Assembly (NCBI GenBank): GCA_041391505.1
Contig: JAWKNW010000003.1
Location: 186,001 to 250,000, forward strand
Direction of reading: 5' to 3'
Source of the DNA: Rhodothermales bacterium
GTDB lineage: Bacteria > Bacteroidota > Rhodothermia > Rhodothermales > JAHQVL01
DNA: 64,000 bases
Shown: piece by piece, positions 34,154 to 42,824 of the stretch
Numbering within the stretch: the stretch's first letter is position 1
How the letters are laid out: every line of letters begins with the position of its first letter
Notes under the pieces: generated by a model
What the model was told of the DNA's origin: nothing
The model's database searches: none
The model's input: the letters and a program-made list of their open reading frames with translations, nothing else
Program-made: the position numbers and the translations under genes

Positions 34154-35038
34154 CTAGTTCACACGAAAATCGGGCACTTTCCGGGTGGTCCGGCCCGTCC
34201 GGCATTCAAATACATTCATCGAGCCGCAGATCGGGCAGCTCATCTGCGTCGTCCCGTATCGGTCCGTCCGTTCGGCGGGGGCGTCGAAATAATGGCCGTT
34301 GGTCTTGCAGAAGTACTTCCCCCGACGCGCATCGAGCCCTTCCAGAGGCGCCGGCAATTTCTGCAGGCGCTCATAATACAGACAAACGTCCGTCAGCGGG
34401 CAGGTCGCGCAGCGGGGCGAGCGGGCGAGGCAGGTGTAACGGCCATGGAGGATCAGCAGATGATGGGCCTCCGACCAGTCCTTCCGGGCCAGCAGCTGCT
34501 TCAACTGTCGTTCCACATGCAGGGGTGTCGGCGCTTTCGCCGTCAGGCCGATGCGGTTGGCGACGCGAAACACGTGGGTGTCCACCGGCAGCGCGGCCAC
34601 TTCGAAGGCGACGGACGCGACGACCTGCGCCGTTTTCCGCCCCACGCCGGGCAGAGTCACGAGCGCGTCCACCGCATCGGGCACCTTGCCGTCGAACACC
34701 TCGAGCACCTTGCGGGCCATGCCCACGAGATGCTTCGCCTTGTTGTTGGGGTAGGATACGGAGCGAATGTACGGAAAAACGTCTTCCGGCGTCGCCCGTG
34801 CGAGAGCCTGCACATCCGGGAAGGCCTCGAACAGCGCCGGCGTGACCTTGTTCACCCGCTCGTCCGTGCATTGCGCGGAGAGAATCACCGCCACGATGAG
34901 TTCGTACTCGTCGCGGTAGTGGAGTTCGGTTTCGGGCCGGGGGATCGCCAGCCTGAGGGCGGTCAGGGTCGCGCGCGCGCGTTCGCTCCGGGTCACTCGA
35001 AAAACGGGGTTGGAATGCAGAAAGAGGGCGAGATCCAC
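34154..35038 (-). CDS. nth: Endonuclease III with an extra C-terminal zinc-ribbon-like tail
   Basis: The core (1-225) is a DNA glycosylase/AP lyase that removes oxidised pyrimidines. The helix-hairpin-helix is LPGVGRKTAQVV with the catalytic Lys at 135, and the catalytic Asp is D153 in VDTHVFRVANRIGL. The [4Fe-4S] cluster cysteines are C203, C210, C213 and C219 (C-x6-C-x2-C-x5-C). Residues 226-294 are an added tail with C244, H249 and a CPIC pair at 268/271, which look like a small zinc ribbon. Standard Nth ends near the cluster (about 211 in E. coli), so this protein is about 80 residues longer. The tail's role is unknown. Confidence 0.92.
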   Translation of the reverse strand: MDLALFLHSNPVFRVTRSERARATLTALRLAIPRPETELHYRDEYELIVAVILSAQCTDERVNKVTPALFEAFPDVQALARATPEDVFPYIRSVSYPNNKAKHLVGMARKVLEVFDGKVPDAVDALVTLPGVGRKTAQVVASVAFEVAALPVDTHVFRVANRIGLTAKAPTPLHVERQLKQLLARKDWSEAHHLLILHGRYTCLARSPRCATCPLTDVCLYYERLQKLPAPLEGLDARRGKYFCKTNGHYFDAPAERTDRYGTTQMSCPICGSMNVFECRTGRTTRKVPDFRVN

Positions 35039-35139
35039 GATTCGGATCGACGCCGGGGCTGAAATTAGTGAATCGATCCGAAACCTAATCCGAATTTTGT
35101 TCTTAGATTCACCGGCCTTCTCGCCCTGCTACATCCCTT

Positions 35140-36333
35140 ATGTCTCATCGATTCAGCCCGCTGCCCGTCTTTCTGCTCGTATGCTGGGTGGGGCTTGCCG
35201 GCGCCCCGACGAGTCAGGCCCAGCGGCTGACTCCGCTCTCTCCCCAGGCCAGGCTGTCGCTGGTCACCGTCCTGCCCGGCGAAGCCGCCTACGAGCTGTT
35301 CGGGCACAGCGCGATCCGCCTGCAGGACCCCGTGCGCGGCATCGATGCCCTGTTCAACTATGGGACTTTCCAGTTCGACGCCCTCTTCCTGCCGAAATTC
35401 GTGTACGGCGAGCTGGACTACCTCCTCTGGGTGAGCGCGTATCAACGGGAATTGCCGCACTACCGGGAGCGGGGCCGCTCCGTCATCGAGCAGGAATTGC
35501 GCGTCACGCCGGCGCAGCGCGACGCCATCGTGCAGTTCCTCGAGATCAACGCGCAGCCGGAAAACCGCACCTACCGGTATCAATTCCTGGCAGACAACTG
35601 CTCGACGCGCATCCGGGACGTGCTCGAGCGCACGCTGGACGGGAATGTCCGTTTCAGCGACGCATACGAAAACCCCGGGACCTACCGCGCCCTGCTCGAT
35701 CGCTATGTCGATCACCTGCCCTTTCTCAAGCTCGGATTTTACCTCGTCCTCGGCGAACCCGCCGACCGGCCGGCCGATGCCCGGGCCTCCATGTTTCTGC
35801 CGATCAATCTGATGGAGGCCTTCGATACCGCCGAAATCAGGTCGGACAGCGCCTGGATGCCCCTCGTGGTGCGGACCGACACGACGTACTGGAATCCCCG
35901 GGCCGACGCGCTCCGGTCGGGTTACCCGGTCTGGCCGCTGACGTGGTTGGTGCTCGGTCTCGGCGCGTGGCTGACGTGGAAGCGCCGCGATGCCTCCGAC
36001 GGCGTGGTGCCTTATTTCGACCGGATCCTGTTCGGCGTGGTGGGGTTGGCCGGCGCGCTCATGTTTTTCCTCTGGTTCATCGCCCTGCACGACGTGACCA
36101 ACCAGAACTGGAACTTGCTGTGGGCCTGGCCGACGCACCTCGTCGCGGCCGGCCTCATGAGACGGCGCCCCGAGGGGCTTCGGTACTACTGGATGGCGAC
36201 GGCCTGCGTGAGCGCGATCGCGCTGCTGGGATGGCCGTTGTGGCCCCAGGCGCTGCATCCGGCCGTGATACCGGTGGTCCTGCTGCTCGTGCTGCGGAGC
36301 GGGTGGCTCGTCTGGAGCACCCGGCGCCGGTAG
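35140..36333 (+). CDS. DUF4105 (Lnb-like periplasmic domain) membrane protein
   Basis: The 397-residue protein starts with a signal peptide (FLLVCWVGLAGAPTSQA). The DUF4105 domain has VTVLPGEAAYELFGHSAIRL, NYGTFQFD and YRYQFLADNCSTRIRDVLE, with the conserved His and Asn-Cys-Ser that suggest a papain/NlpC-like hydrolase. Five or so membrane helices follow from about residue 265 (VWPLTWLVLGLGAWLTW). The family is typical of Bacteroidota envelopes; the related Lnb domain is seen in lipoprotein N-acyltransferase-like enzymes. The catalytic role is inferred from the motif only. Confidence 0.85.
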   Translation: MSHRFSPLPVFLLVCWVGLAGAPTSQAQRLTPLSPQARLSLVTVLPGEAAYELFGHSAIRLQDPVRGIDALFNYGTFQFDALFLPKFVYGELDYLLWVSAYQRELPHYRERGRSVIEQELRVTPAQRDAIVQFLEINAQPENRTYRYQFLADNCSTRIRDVLERTLDGNVRFSDAYENPGTYRALLDRYVDHLPFLKLGFYLVLGEPADRPADARASMFLPINLMEAFDTAEIRSDSAWMPLVVRTDTTYWNPRADALRSGYPVWPLTWLVLGLGAWLTWKRRDASDGVVPYFDRILFGVVGLAGALMFFLWFIALHDVTNQNWNLLWAWPTHLVAAGLMRRRPEGLRYYWMATACVSAIALLGWPLWPQALHPAVIPVVLLLVLRSGWLVWSTRRR

Positions 36334-36339
36334 CGGATC

Positions 36340-39213
36340 CTAGAGGTCGTCGAGCTTGAAATCGAAGAAGAGCGTGTGCCAGACCTTGACCGGCTTGCCG
36401 CCGACGCGTCCGGGTTCGAAGCGCGCGCCGCGGAGGACGCGCAGCACCTCCTGGTCGAGGCCGTAGCCGAGGCCGTTCATGATCTCCGGTTTCTGCATGT
36501 TGCCGGCTTCGTCGACGATCATGCGGACGGTGACGCGTCCTTCGATCCCCGCCTCGCGGGCGAAGGCCGGGTACCGGATGCGCGACTGGAGCGCCTGCTT
36601 GCCGCCGATCAGTTCGGGGGCTTCTTCCGAGAAGTTGTAGATGCCGTTCGCATCGATCATGCCCTCGGGGAGCTGCTGTTCGAGCCGGCGGAGCGCCTCG
36701 ATATTCGCGCTCGTCTCCCTGACGCGGTTGGTGGCGTATTCGTCGTTCGCCTTCGCGCTCAGCGCCGCCTGGTAACTCGCCATGGCGCCCTCGAAGTCGC
36801 CCTGCTCGAAGAGCACGTCGCCGCGCGCCCGGAAGCTCATGTACTCCTCCTCGCGTCGCTGCGCCTGGTTGAGCTGCAGATCCACCTCGAAGAGCCCCGA
36901 CTTCGCCTCGTAATCGTCCGGCTTCGCCTGGAGCGCCAGCTCGAATTCGCGTTTCGCCTCGACGAGCCGGTTTTCGGCGCGGAGGGCCTTGCCGGCGTCC
37001 ATATGCTGCTTGTACTGCGCGTCGCGCGATGAATCGGCGAGCTTCCGCTCGATCTGCCGCAGCATCGACGTGGCGTATTCGTCGTCTTTCCGGTACTCCA
37101 GGGCTTCGATGAACTTGCGCTGGGCGTCCCGGAAGTTGCGGGCGTCGAACGCGGAGTCGCCCTGCGACCGGTAGAGCTGGTAGAACTGCTCGTTGCGGAT
37201 AAGGTCGTTATTGACCGTGGGCCGCGGCACCGGCGGCGCCGGCAGGGCCTGCGCCTCTGTCCGGCCCGGCAACTGGCGCTGGAACGTCGCGGAGAGCCGC
37301 GCATTGGCCAGCGAGTCGTTCGGGCGATATTCGAGCACGCGGCGGTAGAAGCGGCGGGCGTCGGTATAGAGCGGACGCGCGCGCACCGAGTCCCCCTGGA
37401 GCACCAGCCCGTCGGCGGCGCGCAGGATGGAATCCGCATCGGCGATGATCGAGAGGTAATCCTTTTCCGTCAGCGTCGAGGCCACCTGTTGCTCGAGGCG
37501 GGTGTTGACGACCGCGATGCGATCCTGGGCTTCGTTGCCGTCCGGCTTGAAGCTCTGGGCGACGCGATAATGTTCGAGGGCCTTCACGTAGTAGGTGCGG
37601 GCCTGCTCGGCCGAGGCGACCTCCTCGACATCCTGCGCGAGCTTGAACAGCGAGTCCCCTTCCGCCATGCGGGCCGCGTACGCCTCGTTGTCGATCGAGA
37701 ACGCCGCCGGCTCCGTCTGGCTCTGACGGATCAGGATCATGACCAGGAGCGCGACGACCGAAATACCGATCACGGCGAATACGGCGACCTGCCAGATCCG
37801 ACGCGGCGACTGGTAGATGGCCTTCCGCGCGCGCACGGTTTCATCGAGCGTGGCGGGAATCTGGATATCCTCGGGGTCGCCGAACGAAAAGAGCGGAGGC
37901 TCTTCGGGCGGCGGAGCGACCGGCGTGGAGGGCTGGCGCAGCGTGAGCCCGTGTTGCGGGATCAGCGCCGGCGAGGCCGGCCCGTCGCCGCTCAATGCGC
38001 GCGAGGCCTCCTCGATATCCTCCAACTCCAGGTGCAGCGTCTCTTCCTCGTCTTCCGCATCCTCGGTATCCGGATCGAAGTCCTCCACCGGCTGACCGAA
38101 AGGAGACACCTTCGCGCTCGGGCTGCCGGCATCCTTGATCGATGTCGCGGGTCCCTGTCCGGCGCCGAAGATCGCATGGGCGTAGGCCGCGCTGTCTTCG
38201 CGGTCGCCGGCGACGAGCCGGTTCTTCGGCACAAAAAGCGGGGTGTGCTTGACCGGTTCCTCATCTTCCGCTTCCGGCAGCGCGGCGATACGCGTCGGCT
38301 CGGGTTCGCTGACGGGCTCCGGCTCGGGAGCGACCGGTTCGGCCGGCTCCGTGCCGCGCATCAGCAGGTCGCGGAACGCGTCGATGGTCTGCGGTCGACG
38401 GGTGCCGTCGAGGATGAGGCCTTTGGCCAGCGCCTCGCGCACGGAGGAGGTGAGGCGCGACTGGCCGGCGAGCAGCTCGGCCAGCGTATCCTGCTCCATC
38501 CGGTCGAGGGCCGGCGGCACGTGCTGTCCGGTCAGGATATAATACAGCGTCGCGGCGCAGCCGTAGACATCGGTCCACGGCCCCTGTTTCCCGCCCGGGA
38601 CGTACTGTTCGGGCGGCGCGAAGCCCGGTTTCAGGTATTCGTCGAAGATCCGGGAGCGCTGGGCCAGCAGGATGTGCGTCGTGTGGAACGAGAGCAGCAT
38701 CGGCCGGCCGTTTTTGGCCAGGAAGATCTCCGAGGGCGTGATGCCGCCGTGGATGAGCCCGTGTTTATGCCCGGCGCGCACGCCGTCGAGCAACGGCATG
38801 ATGAGCGTGATAGCGGAGCGCACGGGAATGCGGCCGCCCTGATGGCGGACCACATCGGCGAGCGTGGCGCCTTCGTGGTAGTCGCTGACGCGATAGGCCG
38901 TGCCGTTTTCGCGGAAGAAAGCGCGCTCCCGAACCACGTTCGGATGCTCGATGCGGCTCAGTACGGCCGCTTCCTTCAGATAGCGTTCGAGGCCGTACTG
39001 GAAAAACGTACGGTCTTTTTCAGAGCGGGGCTGAACGTTGAGCTGTTCGGCTTCGCGGGTGACGAACCGCGCGGGGTAATATTCGCGAACAACGACCTGT
39101 TCTTCGTTACGCAGATCCCAGGCCAGGTACGTAACGTCGACCGGCCCCACTCCTCCCAGCACGTTGCGAACAGCATACTGCTCGTTTAATACCGTGAGAC
39201 GTGGCAACACCAT
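36340..39213 (-). CDS. Pseudokinase - membrane helix - TPR - TonB C-terminal domain fusion
   Basis: The 957-residue protein has four parts. Residues 1-285 are a Ser/Thr-kinase-like domain whose catalytic residues are all changed: the VAIK Lys is Arg (VVVREYYP), HRDxKPxN reads HGGITPSE, and DFG reads SFH (LLSFHTTH). Residues 286-470 are an acidic/proline linker. One membrane helix lies at about 473-494 (VAVFAVIGISVVALLVMILI). About 515-860 are TPR-like repeats (YYVKALEHYRVAQSFKPDGN, QRKFIEALEYRKDDEYA). About 865-957 form a TonB C-terminal domain (YPAFAREAGIEGRVTVRMIV...GARFEPGRVGGKPVKVWHT, spread over the end). The kinase part is cytoplasmic and TPR/TonB periplasmic by the positive-inside rule. 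It may transmit a cytoplasmic signal to an envelope machine. Confidence 0.85.
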   Translation of the reverse strand: MVLPRLTVLNEQYAVRNVLGGVGPVDVTYLAWDLRNEEQVVVREYYPARFVTREAEQLNVQPRSEKDRTFFQYGLERYLKEAAVLSRIEHPNVVRERAFFRENGTAYRVSDYHEGATLADVVRHQGGRIPVRSAITLIMPLLDGVRAGHKHGLIHGGITPSEIFLAKNGRPMLLSFHTTHILLAQRSRIFDEYLKPGFAPPEQYVPGGKQGPWTDVYGCAATLYYILTGQHVPPALDRMEQDTLAELLAGQSRLTSSVREALAKGLILDGTRRPQTIDAFRDLLMRGTEPAEPVAPEPEPVSEPEPTRIAALPEAEDEEPVKHTPLFVPKNRLVAGDREDSAAYAHAIFGAGQGPATSIKDAGSPSAKVSPFGQPVEDFDPDTEDAEDEEETLHLELEDIEEASRALSGDGPASPALIPQHGLTLRQPSTPVAPPPEEPPLFSFGDPEDIQIPATLDETVRARKAIYQSPRRIWQVAVFAVIGISVVALLVMILIRQSQTEPAAFSIDNEAYAARMAEGDSLFKLAQDVEEVASAEQARTYYVKALEHYRVAQSFKPDGNEAQDRIAVVNTRLEQQVASTLTEKDYLSIIADADSILRAADGLVLQGDSVRARPLYTDARRFYRRVLEYRPNDSLANARLSATFQRQLPGRTEAQALPAPPVPRPTVNNDLIRNEQFYQLYRSQGDSAFDARNFRDAQRKFIEALEYRKDDEYATSMLRQIERKLADSSRDAQYKQHMDAGKALRAENRLVEAKREFELALQAKPDDYEAKSGLFEVDLQLNQAQRREEEYMSFRARGDVLFEQGDFEGAMASYQAALSAKANDEYATNRVRETSANIEALRRLEQQLPEGMIDANGIYNFSEEAPELIGGKQALQSRIRYPAFAREAGIEGRVTVRMIVDEAGNMQKPEIMNGLGYGLDQEVLRVLRGARFEPGRVGGKPVKVWHTLFFDFKLDDL

Positions 39214-39653
39214 GGCAATGGTTCCGAGCTTCTAAATTGGATCGGGCGAGATTGGGCGATTGGAAGCGAAATCGGCGCTTCAGATGCGTGACCAACGCAT
39301 CCTCATAGTAAGAAGCATCACCGGTAAAGATCCAGCCGCCGGGGAATTAGCCGGGCCGGCGATGTGCGCTTCCCTGCTAGCTCACGTCGGGACCTGACTT
39401 TTGTTCTCGTATTCAAACGGTTCGCATCCCCCTCCCCCCATGCCAGACGCCATGCGGACCGAAACAGGGTCGCTCCGCGCGCTGCCGAAATGCACCGCAA
39501 TCTACGGGCCAATCGTTCCGGGCCGCGCTAACCCCGGGATGTCATCGGCAAGTCGTTACGGTGTGCAGCGAAGAAAGAAAGCCGGAGATCGATCGGGCGC
39601 CGGAAACGATGCCGAGTCCGCGGTACCCGGCGAGGAGCGCCCTCCGTAACGCG
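39214..39653. other. Non-coding region between the kinase-like gene and the tRNA pair
   Basis: 440 bp without a supported gene. It holds the promoter of the minus-strand pseudokinase gene on its left. A plus-strand ORF of 82 codons has no features. Confidence 0.4.
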
Positions 39654-39691
39654 AAAAAGCCGCAAGCTCTATCGCAGAGCTTGCGGCTTTT
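39654..39691. terminator. Strong terminator after the tRNA pair
   Basis: GCCGCAAGCTCT (39659-39670) pairs perfectly with AGAGCTTGCGGC (39676-39687). The T-run in both directions makes it bidirectional. It ends the minus-strand tRNA transcript. Confidence 0.92.
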
Positions 39692-39697
39692 CCTGTG

Positions 39698-39770
39698 TAG
39701 CGCGTACGGGATTCGAACCCGTGTTACCGGCGTGAAAGGCCAGCGTCCTAGACCCCTAGACGAACGCGCC
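39698..39770 (-). tRNA. tRNA-Glu (TTC anticodon)
   Basis: The minus strand shows a full cloverleaf, with acceptor stem GGCGCGT/ACGCGCT (first pair G-U), anticodon loop CCTTTCACG giving TTC, and T-arm GGGTTCGAATCCC. CCA is not encoded. It is followed by the 39654-39691 terminator and preceded by tRNA-His. Confidence 0.95.
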
Positions 39771-39806
39771 GCGTCTACACACAATCAATAATAGGGTACT
39801 CTCAAG

Positions 39807-39881
39807 GGTGACCGAGGGGATTTGAACCCCCGACCTCCAGGGCCACAACCTGGCGCTCTAACCAACTGAGCTACGGCCACC
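39807..39881 (-). tRNA. tRNA-His (GTG anticodon)
   Basis: Acceptor stem GTGGCCG/CGGTCAC, D-arm AGCTCAGTTGGTTAGAGC, anticodon GTG within GGTTGTGGCC, T-arm GGGGGTTCAAATCCCC. The extra G at position -1 (39881), which faces the discriminator C, is the identity element of tRNA-His. CCA is not encoded. Confidence 0.95.
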
Positions 39882-39977
39882 GTGGACATAGACCGCGAAA
39901 GTAGCACTTATACCGGCTTCGCACAAGGTCGATCCGGCGTCGGTCGATGAAGAATCTATGCAAGGCAGGGGGCATCG

Positions 39978-42332
39978 CTACCGGATGATCGCCACCTTGC
40001 CGACGGCGGCTTTTTCACCATTCGTCCCGACGGCGATGATCAGGTACATCCCCGAAGGCACGTCCCGGCCGGCCCGGTCGCGGCCATCCCATTGCGCTCT
40101 TCCGCCGCGCGCCTCGATCTCCTGGATCAGCTGCCCGTCGACGGTGAGGATCCGAATGTCGGTCTCCTCGACGAGCCCTTCCATGAAAATCGTCGGCGAC
40201 GAGGCCTCGGAAAATCGCGCAGGGTTGGGGTAAACCACAAGGTCCTGGCTCTGTTCCGCGGGCGCGATGGCGTCCGATCGGAAGCTGAGCAGGCCGGCGT
40301 CGGTGCCGATATATACGTCGCCGGTGCGCTCATCGACGGCCACCGAAACGATGACGTCGGAGAACAGCGGGGAGTTTTCCGTGGTGTAGTGGGCGAGCTC
40401 CTGAAAGCCGAGGCCGGCCTCCTCGATCAGCCACACGCCCTCGTCCGTCGCGACCCACAACCGGTTCGCGGGGTCGACGGCCAGGTCGTTCACCTTCAGG
40501 CCGAACAGCAGAAACTGGCTCTCCCCTTCCTTCCGGTCCGCGCGGATCGGCCAGATCGGCGTCGTGTTCGGGTCGCGGGCGACGATGCCGGTGTTGACCA
40601 CGTATGCGAGCCCCTCGTCCGTCCCGATCCACACGAGGCCATCGCGATCCTCCACGATGGCGTTCACCCCGATGCTGGGCAACCCCTGGCCGCTCCCCCC
40701 CTCTTCGGAGATAAAGATGAAGGCATCGTCGGTGGGGTCGGCCGGCGTGCTGCCTGTCTCCACCACCACCAGCCCCACGCTGACGCGGAGGTTGCGGCGG
40801 TCGATCGCCACGATCCACTTTTGCCCGTACGAGTCGATAAAAAGACGCCCCAGCGTCTGACCGCTCCCGATGGGCGAAGGCAGCGACGTCCAGCCGGCGC
40901 CGGGCTGCCAGACGCTGATCGGCCGCGCCGCGTCGACGTTCGTCACCCAGACCGTCCCGTCCGCCTGGCTGTCGATGCCGCCGATGATGATGAACGTCTC
41001 GTCGCTGACCGACTCGGAGCGGCGGAGGCTGGAATTCGACTGGTCGTGCACGATGATCTCATCGTCGGGCGTGACTTCGAGCAGGGCGCCGCCGAACGAG
41101 CCGACCCACGTATGGCCTCGGGAGTCGACATCGATCGCCCGGAACTCGGTCCGCCGGCCGACCAGTTCGTCGTAAAAGCGCGAGGTGTAGCTCGTCCACG
41201 CCCCGTCGGGGCCGAGTTTGTAGAACCCTACGTTGGTGCCGCGCACGCCGCCGAGCCAGAGGGTGCCGTCGGCGGCAAAGGTGAGATCCGAGAACTGCCC
41301 GTCGTACGGGCCTTCGGGATAGATGTCGATGCCCAGAACGGAGAGGTCGGAGACGCCCGTGGCGATCGGCTCGACGGCGGCGAGGCCGGCGGCATCGTCG
41401 CCCACCCACATCAGGCCTTGCGGGCCTTCGATCACGGCGTTCATGGCCTGAAGCTCCAGATCGAATCCGGATTGCGGCGCCCCGCCGGCATCGACGGCGA
41501 TCAACGAGAACAGGGACACGCCAACCAGGCGGTCCTGCACCTGCCGGAGCCGACGGATCGGGGCGCTCGTGCTGGCGATCGCCGAATAGACGCCCGCCCC
41601 ATCGCGCCGGTAGAGGGCGTCCTCGCCGCCGGCATAGAGCGCGCCCTCGAAGAGCGCGACGGCCGTGAGTTCGCCCGAGCCGGAGATGGTTTCCACGCTC
41701 CAGCTGCCCGGATCTTTGGGGTTCGGCGTGGAGAGCGGCGTGCTGGCGACTCCTTCGCGCGTGGCCAGCCAGAATGCCGGCGCCTGGCCCTCGAGCGCCC
41801 CGACAGCCACGTCATACACCGGCACGCCGGGCGTGAAGGAGCCGAGCTGATTGTAGGTGTCGCGCACCTCGCCCTTGAGCGGGTCGAACACGACGAGCCC
41901 GAAATCCGTCGCCACGAGCAGCGAGTCGCCCTGTTCGTGGAGGCGGCGGATCGTGCGGGACGCGAACTGGCCGGCGCGTTCGATGTCGCGGAACGAGCGC
42001 ACGACGCCCGTTTCGACATCCAGCCGATCCAGTACCCCATCCTGATAGCCGATCCAGACGCACGCGCAGCCTTCGCTGTAGAGGATGGCGCGTGTCAGCA
42101 CGCTGTGCAGCCCCTCGGCCGGCGTGAAGCGGCGCAGCTCCTGCGAGGCCGGCGCGTAGCTGAAGACGCCGCCCGACGTCGCCACCCAGATTGCGTTGTT
42201 CGAGGCGGAGAGATCGACCACCTGCCGGAAGGACGTGTGTGCCTCCCACTCGCCGATCTGCGCGCGGCTCGTGGACGGCACGGACAGCACGACGAGCAGG
42301 CCCAGACAGGCTATGTAGCGCCGCGCGTTCAT
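39978..42332 (-). CDS. PorZ-like beta-propeller protein with T9SS C-terminal sorting domain
   Basis: A 784-residue protein from the ATG at 42332; the longer open frame is the shadow of ribH. A signal peptide (RRYIACLGLLVVLSVPSTSRA) leads into a two-component-regulator-type propeller. Its first blade reads IGEWEAHTSFRQVVDLSASN, NAIWVATSGGVFSYAP and YSEGCACVWIGYQDGVLDRL, the PorZ pattern. The C-terminus is a T9SS type A sorting domain: VVYPNPARFSEASSP, TDIRILTVDGQLIQEI and DVPSGMYLIIAVGTNGEKA. In Porphyromonas PorZ is part of the surface complex that attaches A-LPS to type IX cargo. The start codon overlaps the ribH stop (ATGA). Confidence 0.88.
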   Translation of the reverse strand: MNARRYIACLGLLVVLSVPSTSRAQIGEWEAHTSFRQVVDLSASNNAIWVATSGGVFSYAPASQELRRFTPAEGLHSVLTRAILYSEGCACVWIGYQDGVLDRLDVETGVVRSFRDIERAGQFASRTIRRLHEQGDSLLVATDFGLVVFDPLKGEVRDTYNQLGSFTPGVPVYDVAVGALEGQAPAFWLATREGVASTPLSTPNPKDPGSWSVETISGSGELTAVALFEGALYAGGEDALYRRDGAGVYSAIASTSAPIRRLRQVQDRLVGVSLFSLIAVDAGGAPQSGFDLELQAMNAVIEGPQGLMWVGDDAAGLAAVEPIATGVSDLSVLGIDIYPEGPYDGQFSDLTFAADGTLWLGGVRGTNVGFYKLGPDGAWTSYTSRFYDELVGRRTEFRAIDVDSRGHTWVGSFGGALLEVTPDDEIIVHDQSNSSLRRSESVSDETFIIIGGIDSQADGTVWVTNVDAARPISVWQPGAGWTSLPSPIGSGQTLGRLFIDSYGQKWIVAIDRRNLRVSVGLVVVETGSTPADPTDDAFIFISEEGGSGQGLPSIGVNAIVEDRDGLVWIGTDEGLAYVVNTGIVARDPNTTPIWPIRADRKEGESQFLLFGLKVNDLAVDPANRLWVATDEGVWLIEEAGLGFQELAHYTTENSPLFSDVIVSVAVDERTGDVYIGTDAGLLSFRSDAIAPAEQSQDLVVYPNPARFSEASSPTIFMEGLVEETDIRILTVDGQLIQEIEARGGRAQWDGRDRAGRDVPSGMYLIIAVGTNGEKAAVGKVAIIR

Positions 42333-42796
42333 CCGCATTTTTTGAGGACGTTGACCATCTCGATGGCCGAAACGGCGGCTTCCGCGCCTTTGTTGCCGGC
42401 TTTCGTGCCGGCGCGCTCGATGGCCTGCTCGATGGTTTCCGTGGTGATCACGCCAAAGAGCACGGGGATGTCGGCGTCGAGTGCGGTGCGCGCCACGCCG
42501 GCCGCGGCCTGGCCGGCCACGAAGTCGTAGTGCGAGGTCGCGCCGCGGATGACGGCGCCGAGGCAGATCACGGCGTCGAAGCGCCCGGTGGCGGCGAGCC
42601 GTTTGATGAGCAGCGGCGCCTCGAAGGCGCCCGGGCACCAGGCGACGGTGACGGCGTCCATGTCGGCTCCATGCCGACGCAGGGCGTCGAGCGCGCCATC
42701 CAGCAGCTTCTCGGTGATAAACGAATTGAACCGGCTGACCACGATCGCAAAGCGAGCGCCGCCGGCCGTCATCTCTCCTTCCAGAACGGTTGGCAT
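42329..42796 (-). CDS. ribH: 6,7-dimethyl-8-ribityllumazine synthase
   Basis: 155 residues from the ATG at 42796. It has the lumazine synthase motifs IVVSRFNSFITEKLLDGAL, WCPGAFEAPLLIKRL, VICLGAVIRGATSHYDFV and VLFGVITTETIEQAIERAG. The catalytic His is in TSHYD. It makes the riboflavin precursor lumazine from a ribityl-uracil and a butanone phosphate, in an icosahedral or pentameric assembly. Its stop overlaps the start of the PorZ-like gene, so the two are coupled although their functions are unrelated. Confidence 0.97.
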   Translation of the reverse strand: MPTVLEGEMTAGGARFAIVVSRFNSFITEKLLDGALDALRRHGADMDAVTVAWCPGAFEAPLLIKRLAATGRFDAVICLGAVIRGATSHYDFVAGQAAAGVARTALDADIPVLFGVITTETIEQAIERAGTKAGNKGAEAAVSAIEMVNVLKKCG

Positions 42797-42824
42797 GTCG
42801 ACGTGTTGAGGACTACGATAGGAT

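Noticed and set aside
39698..39881. Integration hot spot at the tRNA pair
   Set aside because: Both tRNA genes are intact, and neither duplicated 3' ends nor mobile genes lie nearby.
42333..42638. 100-residue N-terminal extension of the PorZ-like protein
   Set aside because: It lies in the shadow of ribH, is Arg/His-rich, and the signal peptide starts only at 42332.
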